The notes under the pieces: generated by a model
What the model saw: the letters and a program-made list of their open reading frames with translations, nothing else
Databases searched by the model: none
Told to the model about the DNA's origin: nothing
DNA from: Pseudomonas iridis
GTDB taxonomy: Bacteria; Pseudomonadota; Gammaproteobacteria; Pseudomonadales; Pseudomonadaceae
Assembly: GCF_017980685.1 (NCBI RefSeq)
Contig: NZ_JACXXO010000006.1
Span: 186,001-250,000 of the forward strand
Direction: 5' to 3'
Length of the DNA stretch: 64,000 nucleotides
Shown: positions 1 to 7,272 of the stretch, one piece after another
How positions within the stretch are numbered: the stretch's first letter is position 1
How the letters are laid out: the number at the start of each line of letters is the position of its first letter
Translations under genes and position numbers: made by a program

Positions 1-306
1 ATCCGCCATTGCCCAGTAGGCCAAGCCATCACAATCACCATCGAAGTCCATGCCACAGAAGTCTCGCTACATGTAGCCAACCGAGGCGCAGGTATTGAAC
101 CTCAACACCTACCGCACTTATTCGATCGCTTTTATCGAGTTGACACTCATCATTCGCGCGCTGGAGGAAGTACCGGGCTTGGTTTAGCCATTGTGAAATC
201 AATCATGAGTTTGCATCAGGGAGTCGCAGAAGTTAATAGCCGCCCGGGTAAGATCACGACCTTCAAGCTGGGTTTTCCAAACATCCATGGACACACCAAC
301 TGGTGA
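1..306 (+). CDS. Sensor histidine kinase, C-terminal fragment (cut by window edge)
   Basis: Reading frame 1 is open from the first base to a TGA at 304-306 and gives about 101 residues. It contains the end of a HATPase_c domain: a FDRFYRVD block followed by a GGSTGLGLAIVKSI block, which are the F and G2 boxes of two-component kinases. The wording of these boxes resembles the heavy-metal kinases (CopS/CzcS/IrlS type), but the sensor half lies outside the window, so the signal is unknown. The response regulator at 966-1643 is on the opposite strand and converges on it, so the two are unlikely to be one operon. The real partner should lie before base 1. Confidence 0.85.
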   Translation: MRHCPVGQAITITIEVHATEVSLHVANRGAGIEPQHLPHLFDRFYRVDTHHSRAGGSTGLGLAIVKSIMSLHQGVAEVNSRPGKITTFKLGFPNIHGHTNW

Positions 307-347
307 TACCAACCATTGAAAAAACAGCCCTTATTCACGTCATTCGT

Positions 348-680
348 TCATTCGTGCGTGTTACGACACACACCAATAATTTGGTATTCAATAGTGTGAA
401 GCTTTCCAGCTGAGTCCTCATAGGTCATTCGAAAAGGTACAATGTTGCAAGAGCGAATTGGTGGGGTCATACTCACCACTTTTGCGATATCAAACTTCAT
501 TCTATAGTGATATTTCTGAATTTCCGGAGCGGTCTTGCCTTTTTGCGCAGCGTAGGCGGCCATTGCTTTCTGATTTGCTTCCATGGCGTTGACAACGTTG
601 CGATCACCACGGCTTTCAGCGAATTCTATCGAAGGCAATGATTGCGTCAGTGCAACAATACTTAGTTTTAACAGACTCAT
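348..680 (-). CDS. DUF2790 family small exported protein
   Basis: A 110-residue protein with a hydrophobic N-terminus that may be a signal peptide. The second half (HYRMKFDIAKVVS, then MTYEDSAGKLHTIEYQIIGVC) matches the DUF2790 family, common in Pseudomonas and often found next to metal-responsive two-component genes. The function is unknown. Its start codon lies 84 bases from an ATTAC-N6-GTAAT inverted repeat at 764-779, so control by the neighbouring response regulator is plausible. The gene follows the regulator on the same strand, where a kinase gene would normally sit. Confidence 0.7.
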   Translation of the reverse strand: MSLLKLSIVALTQSLPSIEFAESRGDRNVVNAMEANQKAMAAYAAQKGKTAPEIQKYHYRMKFDIAKVVSMTPPIRSCNIVPFRMTYEDSAGKLHTIEYQIIGVCRNTHE

Positions 681-763
681 AGCAGAGTCTCTTTGAAGTA
701 GTTACAAAGCTGTTAAACTTAAGTACGTTAACGAGGTAAATCTTTATTAATTGTCTAATGAGA

Positions 764-779
764 ATTACTTATTTGTAAT
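764..779. promoter_or_regulatory. ATTAC-N6-GTAAT inverted repeat, candidate CzcR/CopR-type operator
   Basis: The bases read ATTACTTATTTGTAAT, a perfect 5-base inverted repeat with a 6-base spacer. A near-identical element lies at 1920-1935 on the other side of the response regulator gene. OmpR-family heavy-metal regulators are known to bind elements of this kind. That the regulator at 966-1643 binds here is inference. Confidence 0.5.
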
Positions 780-965
780 TTCCAACCGTTATCCTCACAA
801 GCTCAGTGAAGTAACATAATCAGCCAAGCACAGTGCTTCCCCACCCCGAAGACGATTTTCGTAATCTAATAGAACTGTGATTTTAGAGTGGCATTTGTGT
901 GTTCTGTTTATAAAGTTGTTGCCGATTATTTCACATAACTTCAAAATTCGAGGGATTAAGAGGGC

Positions 966-1643
966 TCATTGATCACGCTTTTCGAGAACATATCCAACAC
1001 CGCGCAAGGTATGGATTAGCTTGTTGTTGAAAGGATCATCAATCTTGGCCCGAAGCCTTCTCATCGACACTTCAACAACATTGGTGTCGCAATCAGCACT
1101 CCGCCCCCAGACAGAGGACATGATTTGCGTGCGCGACAGCGCCGTACCAGTCTGGCGCATCAAGAGGTATAGCAGGGCGAACTCCTTGGTGGTCAGCTCA
1201 ATCCGCTGCTCGCCTCGGAAGGTCCGGTGTCTACCAAGATCGAGTTCCAGGTCCCCGACACACAGCACGTCGGGCAATGCCGACAATACAGCGCGACGCA
1301 TCAGAGTGCGTACTCGGGCCAGCAGCTCTGGAAACTCAATTGGTTTGACCATGTAATCGTCCGCGCCTAGGTCGAAACCCTTGATTTTTTCCTCCAGACT
1401 ACCTTTAACGGTAAGTATCATGATGGGCGAAATAGTGACCTTGCGAATACTTACAAGTAGGCCCCAATCGTCACGTTGCGGTAGGTTTGCGTCAAGCACT
1501 ACAAGATCATAAGCCTGTTGGCAGACCAAGCGTAAGCCATCGATTCCGCTGGCGACGCAATCAACGATAAATCCGCTTTCGGTCAGCCCCTGGTGCAAAT
1601 AATGGGCAGTTTTCGGCTCGTCTTCTATTATCAAAATACGCAT
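966..1643 (-). CDS. OmpR-family heavy-metal response regulator (CzcR/CopR-like), orphan
   Basis: 225 residues. The receiver domain (about 1-115) has the acidic pocket E7/D8, phospho-acceptor D51 in VVLDANLP, T78 and K100 in DDYMVKP. A winged-helix Trans_reg_C domain (about 125-222) ends in RGVGYVLE. The sequence is closest in feel to the CzcR/CopR/IrlR heavy-metal group. No kinase gene follows on the same strand; the DUF2790 gene does. Divergently upstream lie an 8-base tandem repeat, an operator-like repeat and a decayed czcC. It is probably the surviving regulator of that lost efflux operon. No clear Shine-Dalgarno sequence precedes the ATG. Confidence 0.85.
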   Translation of the reverse strand: MRILIIEDEPKTAHYLHQGLTESGFIVDCVASGIDGLRLVCQQAYDLVVLDANLPQRDDWGLLVSIRKVTISPIMILTVKGSLEEKIKGFDLGADDYMVKPIEFPELLARVRTLMRRAVLSALPDVLCVGDLELDLGRHRTFRGEQRIELTTKEFALLYLLMRQTGTALSRTQIMSSVWGRSADCDTNVVEVSMRRLRAKIDDPFNNKLIHTLRGVGYVLEKRDQ

Positions 1644-1800
1644 TTTTCATAAAGTCTCGACACTAAATAATAAATCATCCTTACACACGTATAGAAAATT
1701 TTATTTACCGATAAACTTCAACATATTTGCGTTGTACGATTTTAGTCAGTAAGGAGCTATTGCGCGCTGTTGTGGCTCCGTTATGTTATCGACGTCAAAC

Positions 1801-1880
1801 ATACAAATATACAAATATACAAATATACAAATATACAAATATGCAAATATACAAATATACAAACATACAAACCTACACAC
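1801..1880. repeat. Tandem array of an 8-base unit (ATACAAAT)
   Basis: Ten consecutive 8-base units. Units 1-5 and 7 are ATACAAAT, unit 6 is ATGCAAAT, units 8 and 9 are ATACAAAC, and the last (CTACACAC) is degenerate. The array lies in the divergent spacer between the response regulator and the czcC remnant, where length changes could alter promoter geometry. No spacers are present, so it is not a CRISPR array. Confidence 0.95.
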
Positions 1881-1919
1881 TAAGTAGATCTTAGACTAAT
1901 TGTCCGCGGCAGAGGGGGG

Positions 1920-1935
1920 ATAACAAATTTGTAAT
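1920..1935. promoter_or_regulatory. ATAAC-N6-GTAAT imperfect inverted repeat, candidate regulator operator
   Basis: The bases read ATAACAAATTTGTAAT, one mismatch from the symmetric ATTAC-N6-GTAAT element at 764-779. It sits about 190 bases before the czcC remnant and just after the tandem octamer array. It is a candidate binding site for the divergent heavy-metal response regulator. Confidence 0.45.
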
Positions 1936-2127
1936 TCTTCTGTCACCCTTCTGATAACTGTTCAGCAGTACATTGAGCCTGCAAAAAATCTATGCGTCAT
2001 AGGATCCTGCGGTCGTGTCGACTTCTGATCGAATTCAGCCGGCAGAAATCGATCAGAAGTCTTTTAGACCATCAAATATTTATGAGTTAACAAAGAAACT
2101 GCGCACTTTGGGGGCGTAAATCTCGTT

Positions 2128-2997
2128 ATGCCATCTCGCATTAGAAAAATGTTGTGGGCGGCTGGCCCACCGTCTCGTGTTTCGTCGTTGATGACGGCGT
2201 TGCTTCGGGCAACCCACGCCGAGGCTGTGACCAAACCTCAAATAGCATTGACCAATAACCCAAGCCTCGCAGATGCACAGTGGGAAATCCAAACTGCCCA
2301 AGCCGGGCAGCAACAGACTGATTTGATCCCCAATCCAGTACTAATAATAGATGCCCAAGCCTTCCGCGAAAATTCGAACACTACCAACGTTAAGCTCCGC
2401 CGGACACCGAAAAGGTGCCGCAAAAGTCACGCATGGATTGAGGTCGCATCTAAGAGTAAAGGCATAGTGGCGCTGGAGTCTAAACACTGCCGTAATGACT
2501 TGCGCCCCGATGATCGAAGTTTTTTACGGCGTCATGCTTGCACAGCAAGGTCTGATTTCAGCTCAGAGTTCGCACTGTCTGGCGGAACGATGACCAGCAT
2601 CCGGAAGCGGTTGAACCTGGTGGGCGCTTCAACGCCGATTTTGTTTTTCGGCCGCAAACTAAAAAGCATTTCGTCGGAGGCTAGCCGCACCTATCAGTCT
2701 CGTGATATGCACAACGTCGCCGAACCGCGCCTGCGGTACGAAATCCATCTTGCTGTAGACAAGCGCTCGATGGCCCACAGAGAAAAGAAGTTCTTCAGTC
2801 AAGTGATCCTTCCCGCCGCACGAAGCGCCAAGGACTCCAACACTAATTTCTTTGAAATATCCAACCGCAAGTTTACGGGTGTTCTGGGCCCTCCGCGCAC
2901 CCGTATCCAATACCTCGCTTCAGCACAACTACTGGCGTTCAAGGACGAATCGAGCGGATCTACAGCCACGTCACTTACTTGGGGTGCTACCTCATGA
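2128..2997 (+). pseudogene. Decayed czcC-like outer-membrane efflux gene
   Basis: An open frame runs through, but the likeness to CzcC/TolC-type proteins jumps between frames. In the main frame NPSLADAQWE...QTDLIPNPVL and IEVASKSKGIVALE look like the CzcC N-half. From about 2510 the likeness continues in another frame (IEVFYGVMLAQQGLISAQSS...LAER, then stop). Near 2791 it returns to the main frame with FFSQVILPAARSAKDS and IQYLASAQLL. The encoded 289 residues are well below the family's usual 410-430, so there is internal deletion as well as frameshift. It is followed immediately by a czcB-like start, the normal czcCBA order. Confidence 0.7.
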
Positions 2998-3137
2998 AAA
3001 AGATTTTCATCAGCGTGGGGTGTCTGGCGGTTTGGCTAGTCGCAGATCGCCAACTAGCTGACGAGAACGTTCAGGGTCACTGGTGCATCCACGAGTTGCA
3101 CCGCGCTATTGGCGATTTTTTCTTACCTAAAATGTAG
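2994..3137 (+). pseudogene. czcB-like N-terminal stub
   Basis: An ATG overlapping the stop of the czcC remnant (ATGA) opens a 47-codon frame beginning MKKIFISVGCLAVWLV, which resembles the signal/anchor segment of CzcB membrane-fusion proteins. It then loses likeness and stops at 3135-3137. No further czcB or czcA sequence follows, because eptA begins at 3192. The gene looks like a deletion remnant. The homology is short, so the assignment leans on position. Confidence 0.4.
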
Positions 3138-3191
3138 TGACACTCCAGTGGCAGTTCGCGCCTGGATACGTCGAGATTTTCCGGAGTACCC

Positions 3192-4892
3192 ATGAATAAC
3201 AAAGTACCAATTCGCAGTTGGGAAATCACACTCGGCAGCAATCAGTTAATTCTTGCAGTTTCGACTTGGCTTCTATTGTTTAGTAACTGGCCATTTTGGC
3301 GTGCTGTCTGGCAAGGCGTGGGAGGCCTACAAGACGGAAACACCATATTCGTGCTTAGCCTGCCTTGGTTCGTGTTGATTTGGCTCTACGTATTACTCAG
3401 CGTGATGGCTTGGGGACGATTGATAAAACCTGTGCTAGCTATCGTGTTGCTGGTTGCGGCAGCAACGAGTTACTTTATGAATAGCTATGGCATAGTAATT
3501 GATTACAGCATGCTAACGAATGTGATGCAGACGGACAGCTCCGAAGCCACGGAGCTGTTGAACTCGGATCTACTGCTGTGGATGCTGGGCTTTGGTGTTA
3601 TGCCGGTGCTGGTTATCACTCGAGTCCGTTTGATTCAAAGATCGTGGTCCCGCGCACTTGCTCATCGATTCATGGGGGTGGCGGTAGCGCTCACCTGCTT
3701 GGCGATCGTCGTATTTACGCTTTATCAATCCTATGCATCGCTGATGCGTAATCATCGCGAACTCAGGTTGATGTTGGTTCCGTCGAATGTGGTTTCGGCA
3801 ATTCATGGGTACACGCGTCGCCAGCTAGCAGTTCCCGCCGAATTAAAAACCATTGGTGCTGATGCCCGCCGTGAAGAAGCTACTGCTGGTGTACGCAAAC
3901 CACGGCTAACGGTACTGATGGTGGGTGAAACCGCCAGGTCCGCGAATTTCTCCCTCAATGGCTATTCCCGGGATACCAATCCGGAATTGGCCAGTCGTGG
4001 TGTCTTAAGTTTTACCAATGTCAGCTCATGTGGAACAGCTACGGCCGTTTCCTTACCCTGCATGTTTCTGGATGTGGGTAAAGAAGGCTACAAAGACGGT
4101 ATGGCGTTGCGCAGAGAAGGACTATTAGACGTGTTGCAGCGGGCCGGCGTATCGGTCCTGTGGAGAGACAATAATTCGGGTTGCAAAGGCATTTGCGACC
4201 GAGTACCAAATGAAAAATTGAACAATCAGAAATCGACGGGATTATGTAGAGCTGACGAGTGTTACGACGAAGTCTTATTGCAAGATTTACAAGCCTACTT
4301 GGATCAACAGCAGCGGGATTCAATCGTGGTGCTACACATGAAAGGCAGTCACGGCCCATCCTATTCCAAGCGCTATCCACCGGCGTTCGAACGATTCGGT
4401 CCCGTTTGCGATAATAATCAACTTGAACGTTGTACGCGCGAAAGCATTGTCAGTGCCTATGATAACAGCCTCGGTTATACGGACTATGTACTTGGGCAAA
4501 CGATCGACCTGCTAAAGCGTAACGCTGAGCGTTTTGATACGGCGATGCTTTATGTCTCTGATCACGGTGAGTCCCTCGGCGAGAATGGGCTTTACTTGCA
4601 CGGACTTCCTTATGCCATGGCTCCCAGCGAGCAGACTAGTATCCCCATGGTAATCTGGATCTCCAAAAACATGCAGTCGCGTCAAACCCTCGACTCCCAA
4701 TGTTTGAAGGATCAGCGAGACGTATCACTGTCCCATGACAACTTATTCCATTCTATATTGGGGTTGATGGGTATTCAAACTACAGCATATCGCCCAGAGC
4801 TTGATCTGTTCAGTACCTGCCAGTCCAAAGCGTCAACACCGTTAAAGCTCGCGCAGACATTTGAGCGTCAATCAATGAAAACACCGAAATAA
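3192..4892 (+). CDS. eptA: Lipid A phosphoethanolamine transferase, EptA/MCR family
   Basis: 566 residues. Five hydrophobic segments fill about residues 15-185, followed by a periplasmic alkaline-phosphatase-like domain. Catalytic features are visible: E246 in VGETARSANF, the nucleophile T282 in SCGTATAVSLPCMF, and the SDHGESLGENGLYLHG metal-binding block; paired cysteines typical of the family are present. The enzyme transfers phosphoethanolamine from phosphatidylethanolamine to lipid A in the inner membrane and lowers surface charge. The start has a good CCGGAG ribosome site. It sits between the czc remnant and a CDF exporter; zinc-responsive eptA control is known in Pseudomonas, which fits this place. 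An acquired mcr-type gene cannot be excluded by eye. Confidence 0.92.
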   Translation: MNNKVPIRSWEITLGSNQLILAVSTWLLLFSNWPFWRAVWQGVGGLQDGNTIFVLSLPWFVLIWLYVLLSVMAWGRLIKPVLAIVLLVAAATSYFMNSYGIVIDYSMLTNVMQTDSSEATELLNSDLLLWMLGFGVMPVLVITRVRLIQRSWSRALAHRFMGVAVALTCLAIVVFTLYQSYASLMRNHRELRLMLVPSNVVSAIHGYTRRQLAVPAELKTIGADARREEATAGVRKPRLTVLMVGETARSANFSLNGYSRDTNPELASRGVLSFTNVSSCGTATAVSLPCMFLDVGKEGYKDGMALRREGLLDVLQRAGVSVLWRDNNSGCKGICDRVPNEKLNNQKSTGLCRADECYDEVLLQDLQAYLDQQQRDSIVVLHMKGSHGPSYSKRYPPAFERFGPVCDNNQLERCTRESIVSAYDNSLGYTDYVLGQTIDLLKRNAERFDTAMLYVSDHGESLGENGLYLHGLPYAMAPSEQTSIPMVIWISKNMQSRQTLDSQCLKDQRDVSLSHDNLFHSILGLMGIQTTAYRPELDLFSTCQSKASTPLKLAQTFERQSMKTPK

Positions 4893-4950
4893 GTGGAGCT
4901 GCGAGAAAGATCTAAAATGACCCTATAGTATGAGCATACTTTGATTAGAA

Positions 4951-4982
4951 GCCATGCAACTAAATACTAATCGTTGCATGGC
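4951..4982. other. Perfect 10-base stem inverted repeat
   Basis: GCCATGCAAC and GTTGCATGGC are exact inverted repeats separated by 12 bases. No T-run follows, so it is not a standard intrinsic terminator, although it lies 59 bases after the eptA stop. It could be a terminator variant, an operator or an old element end. Confidence 0.6.
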
Positions 4983-5141
4983 GCCACTTCTAACTCTTCC
5001 TAAAAATCGGCATCCGGGTGAGCTTTTTTTAAGACTATTTAGTCAGCCACATCAAGCATCAAAAAAGCTGCAAAATTCTGCCGAGCTATTTTCTCAATAC
5101 ATTCACCCTGCACGTATAGATAAAATGTATAATTCAGGTGT

Positions 5142-5657
5142 TTAATTACAGTTTGGTTCGTTAGTGAATGTGCGTGAAACATCGACCGCGCCCAAGACCC
5201 CCAAAGTTTTGCGACCAATCAATACGGGGTAGTTCATGTCGCCTCGATCCTTCAGTGAAAACTCTTCCTTATAAATTTTATCACCTATGCACATCGTCAT
5301 CATGACTACTGGACGATGTTCAGCGCCACCGGCGCCTCGAACCTTTACATTTCTTTCGACGCGTCGCTCGAAGAGTGCGTTACTCACCTTCTTAGTTTTT
5401 GTGTCTTTTACTTTAACGTTGAAACGAACCCATTCCTCTCCATTTTTACGGAATCGTTCTAAGTCTTTCGCATCCATCGAGGATGTAAGAGCCCCTGTAT
5501 CTAACTTTACTTTCACAGCAATATTTTCTGGTAAAAGTATTCCTTCCTCAATCCACCCGTATACCCTTTCTGGATTAGCAGGTGTTGAAAAAGCTGGCTG
5601 CGCAACAAAAGCCAAAAACAAAGCCAGCCCAGAATAACTTAAAATATTTCTGACCAT
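5142..5657 (-). CDS. Exported retropepsin-like protease family protein (PF05618, RimB-like)
   Basis: 171 residues with an N-terminal signal peptide (hydrophobic stretch ending near AQPAFSTPA). The KLDTGALTSSMDA motif at about residues 51-63 is the DTGA active-site signature of the so-called ATP-dependent zinc protease family, now regarded as retropepsin-like aspartic peptidases. The GRKTLG motif near the end is also typical. Substrates are unknown. It converges with eptA. Many Pseudomonas genomes carry several copies; this one is in a metal-resistance setting. Confidence 0.75.
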   Translation of the reverse strand: MVRNILSYSGLALFLAFVAQPAFSTPANPERVYGWIEEGILLPENIAVKVKLDTGALTSSMDAKDLERFRKNGEEWVRFNVKVKDTKTKKVSNALFERRVERNVKVRGAGGAEHRPVVMMTMCIGDKIYKEEFSLKDRGDMNYPVLIGRKTLGVLGAVDVSRTFTNEPNCN

Positions 5658-5729
5658 TTTAATCGACCCTTTTGATCTGTATCACGACGTATAAACGTTC
5701 ATCCAGCTTAAATAAATACCACGACTCAG

Positions 5730-6644
5730 TTAGTGGACCATACCCTCATGATCGTCAGCCAGTTGATCGTGAAAATCAGATCCTTCCATTTGGACGGTAG
5801 TATGGCTGATGTGGAACTTATCACTCATAAGGCTGGTTACTTCAGCCAAGATAGCTTGCTCGCTGCGGGAAGCCGAGTCAGCGACAAGATGGACGCTCAT
5901 AACACTTTTACCACTGGTCAAAGCCCAGATATGCAAATCGTGGATATTCTTGACCCCCTCAATGCCATAAAGCGTTGCCTCTACCTTCTCAATATCGATG
6001 CCCTCTGGAACCCCTTGCAGCAATATGTTCATGCTTTCCTTGAGCAATGACCAAGTCCTGGGCAGCACCCAGAACCCGATGCCAGCCGCGACAAGTGAAT
6101 CAACCCAAGTCCAGCCGGTGAAACGGATCAAAAGAGCTGCGATGATGACGCCAATAGACCCCACCATATCGCTCCAGACCTCTAAATAAGCGCCCTTCAC
6201 ATTGAGGCTTTCCCCACTGGCAGCACTCAGTAGGCGCATTGAAACAAGGTTGACGATGAGCCCGAACACCGCAATGACCAACATGCCAGTCGACTGGATT
6301 TCCGCCGGGACTTTAAGTCGCAGATACGCTTCATAAACGATGTACATAGCGACTAAAAACAGCAAGACCGCATTGAAGGTGGCTGCAAGTATTTCAAATC
6401 GTGCGTACCCGAAGGTCCGCTTCCTATCCGCAGAGCGTTTGGCTATATGAATAGCGACCAAGGATATCGCCAAAGCCGCAACGTCCGTCAGCATGTGGGC
6501 CGCGTCGGATAATAAGGCCAGGCTGCCGGTGACAAAAGCTCCAATGACCTCCGCGACCATAAAGCTTGTCGTCAGGGTGAGTGCGATCCACAGCAACTTT
6601 TCGTGACCGGCGCGTACTTGGCCGTGACTGTGTCCTGAACTCAT
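5730..6644 (-). CDS. czcD: Cation diffusion facilitator (CzcD/ZitB-like Zn/Cd/Co exporter)
   Basis: 304 residues from the ATG at 6644, which has AGGA about ten bases upstream and gives the usual MSSGHSHG start; the longer frame to 6695 lacks support. Six transmembrane segments are visible. The metal site of CDF proteins is present as SDAAHMLTD in TM2 and SDMVGS in TM5, and a cytoplasmic C-terminal domain carries HDLHIWALTSGK. It exports divalent cations from the cytoplasm in exchange for protons. Its neighbours are a zinc-finger protein and cadA on the same strand, with gaps of about 180 and 55 bases. Confidence 0.93.
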   Translation of the reverse strand: MSSGHSHGQVRAGHEKLLWIALTLTTSFMVAEVIGAFVTGSLALLSDAAHMLTDVAALAISLVAIHIAKRSADRKRTFGYARFEILAATFNAVLLFLVAMYIVYEAYLRLKVPAEIQSTGMLVIAVFGLIVNLVSMRLLSAASGESLNVKGAYLEVWSDMVGSIGVIIAALLIRFTGWTWVDSLVAAGIGFWVLPRTWSLLKESMNILLQGVPEGIDIEKVEATLYGIEGVKNIHDLHIWALTSGKSVMSVHLVADSASRSEQAILAEVTSLMSDKFHISHTTVQMEGSDFHDQLADDHEGMVH

Positions 6645-6825
6645 AACCTTTTCCTCAAACGCCGCTCGCTGAAACTCCAACCACCCAGGTAGCACCCTTG
6701 CTACGAGTCGATTGCAGGATATAAAGACCAGCTAATACCCAAAACCGTTCCATCTCATGAAACACCCTATTTCAGAATTGGTGCTGGTTCGAGGTATATC
6801 CCGATCAAAGCGCGAAATCGCAGCC

Positions 6826-7218
6826 TTAATCGAACATCTCCTGCAAAAATGATTTTTTGCGGTACGACTGTTGCCCCTGATGCCCACTCTGGTTTTGATG
6901 TCCACCATGACTTTGATGGCCGCTCTGGTGGCCACCTTCTCTCCAACCGCCACCGTGACTTCCTCGCTGATCTCCATGAGCTTGGCTATCTCCATGCTGG
7001 CTGTAACCGGGTTGTACTGCTGGAGGAGCATTCTGTACGGGTGGAATTGGGTTCTGTGGAAGAAACCTAACGGCCTCCTGTTGTTGGCTGCGCTCGATGA
7101 TCTTGTCGAGTTCACCTCGGTCGAGCCAAACGCCACGGCATTGAGGGCAATAATCAATTTCGATGCTTTGGCGCTCAGTCATTACGAGGGCAGTATCTTT
7201 GCAGATCGGACATTGCAT
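6826..7218 (-). CDS. Zinc-ribbon protein (zf-TFIIB family) with Gly/His/Gln-rich tail
   Basis: 130 residues from the ATG at 7218, chosen for its AAGGA site. The N-terminus holds a paired zinc ribbon, CPIC followed by CPQCRGVWLDRGELDKI, diagnostic of PF13453. The second half is low-complexity, rich in Gly, His, Gln and Ser, and ends with KKSFLQEMFD, a conserved tail of the family. It may hold or sense zinc; the function is not known. It lies directly downstream of cadA. Confidence 0.8.
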   Translation of the reverse strand: MQCPICKDTALVMTERQSIEIDYCPQCRGVWLDRGELDKIIERSQQQEAVRFLPQNPIPPVQNAPPAVQPGYSQHGDSQAHGDQRGSHGGGWREGGHQSGHQSHGGHQNQSGHQGQQSYRKKSFLQEMFD

Positions 7219-7272
7219 GATTTGATTTCCTTGTGTGGGCATGTAATTGAACACGAAGTCGCAGCTTTCGTA

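Noticed and set aside
1801..1880. Possible CRISPR array
   Set aside because: Units are 8 bases with no spacers between them and no cas genes nearby.
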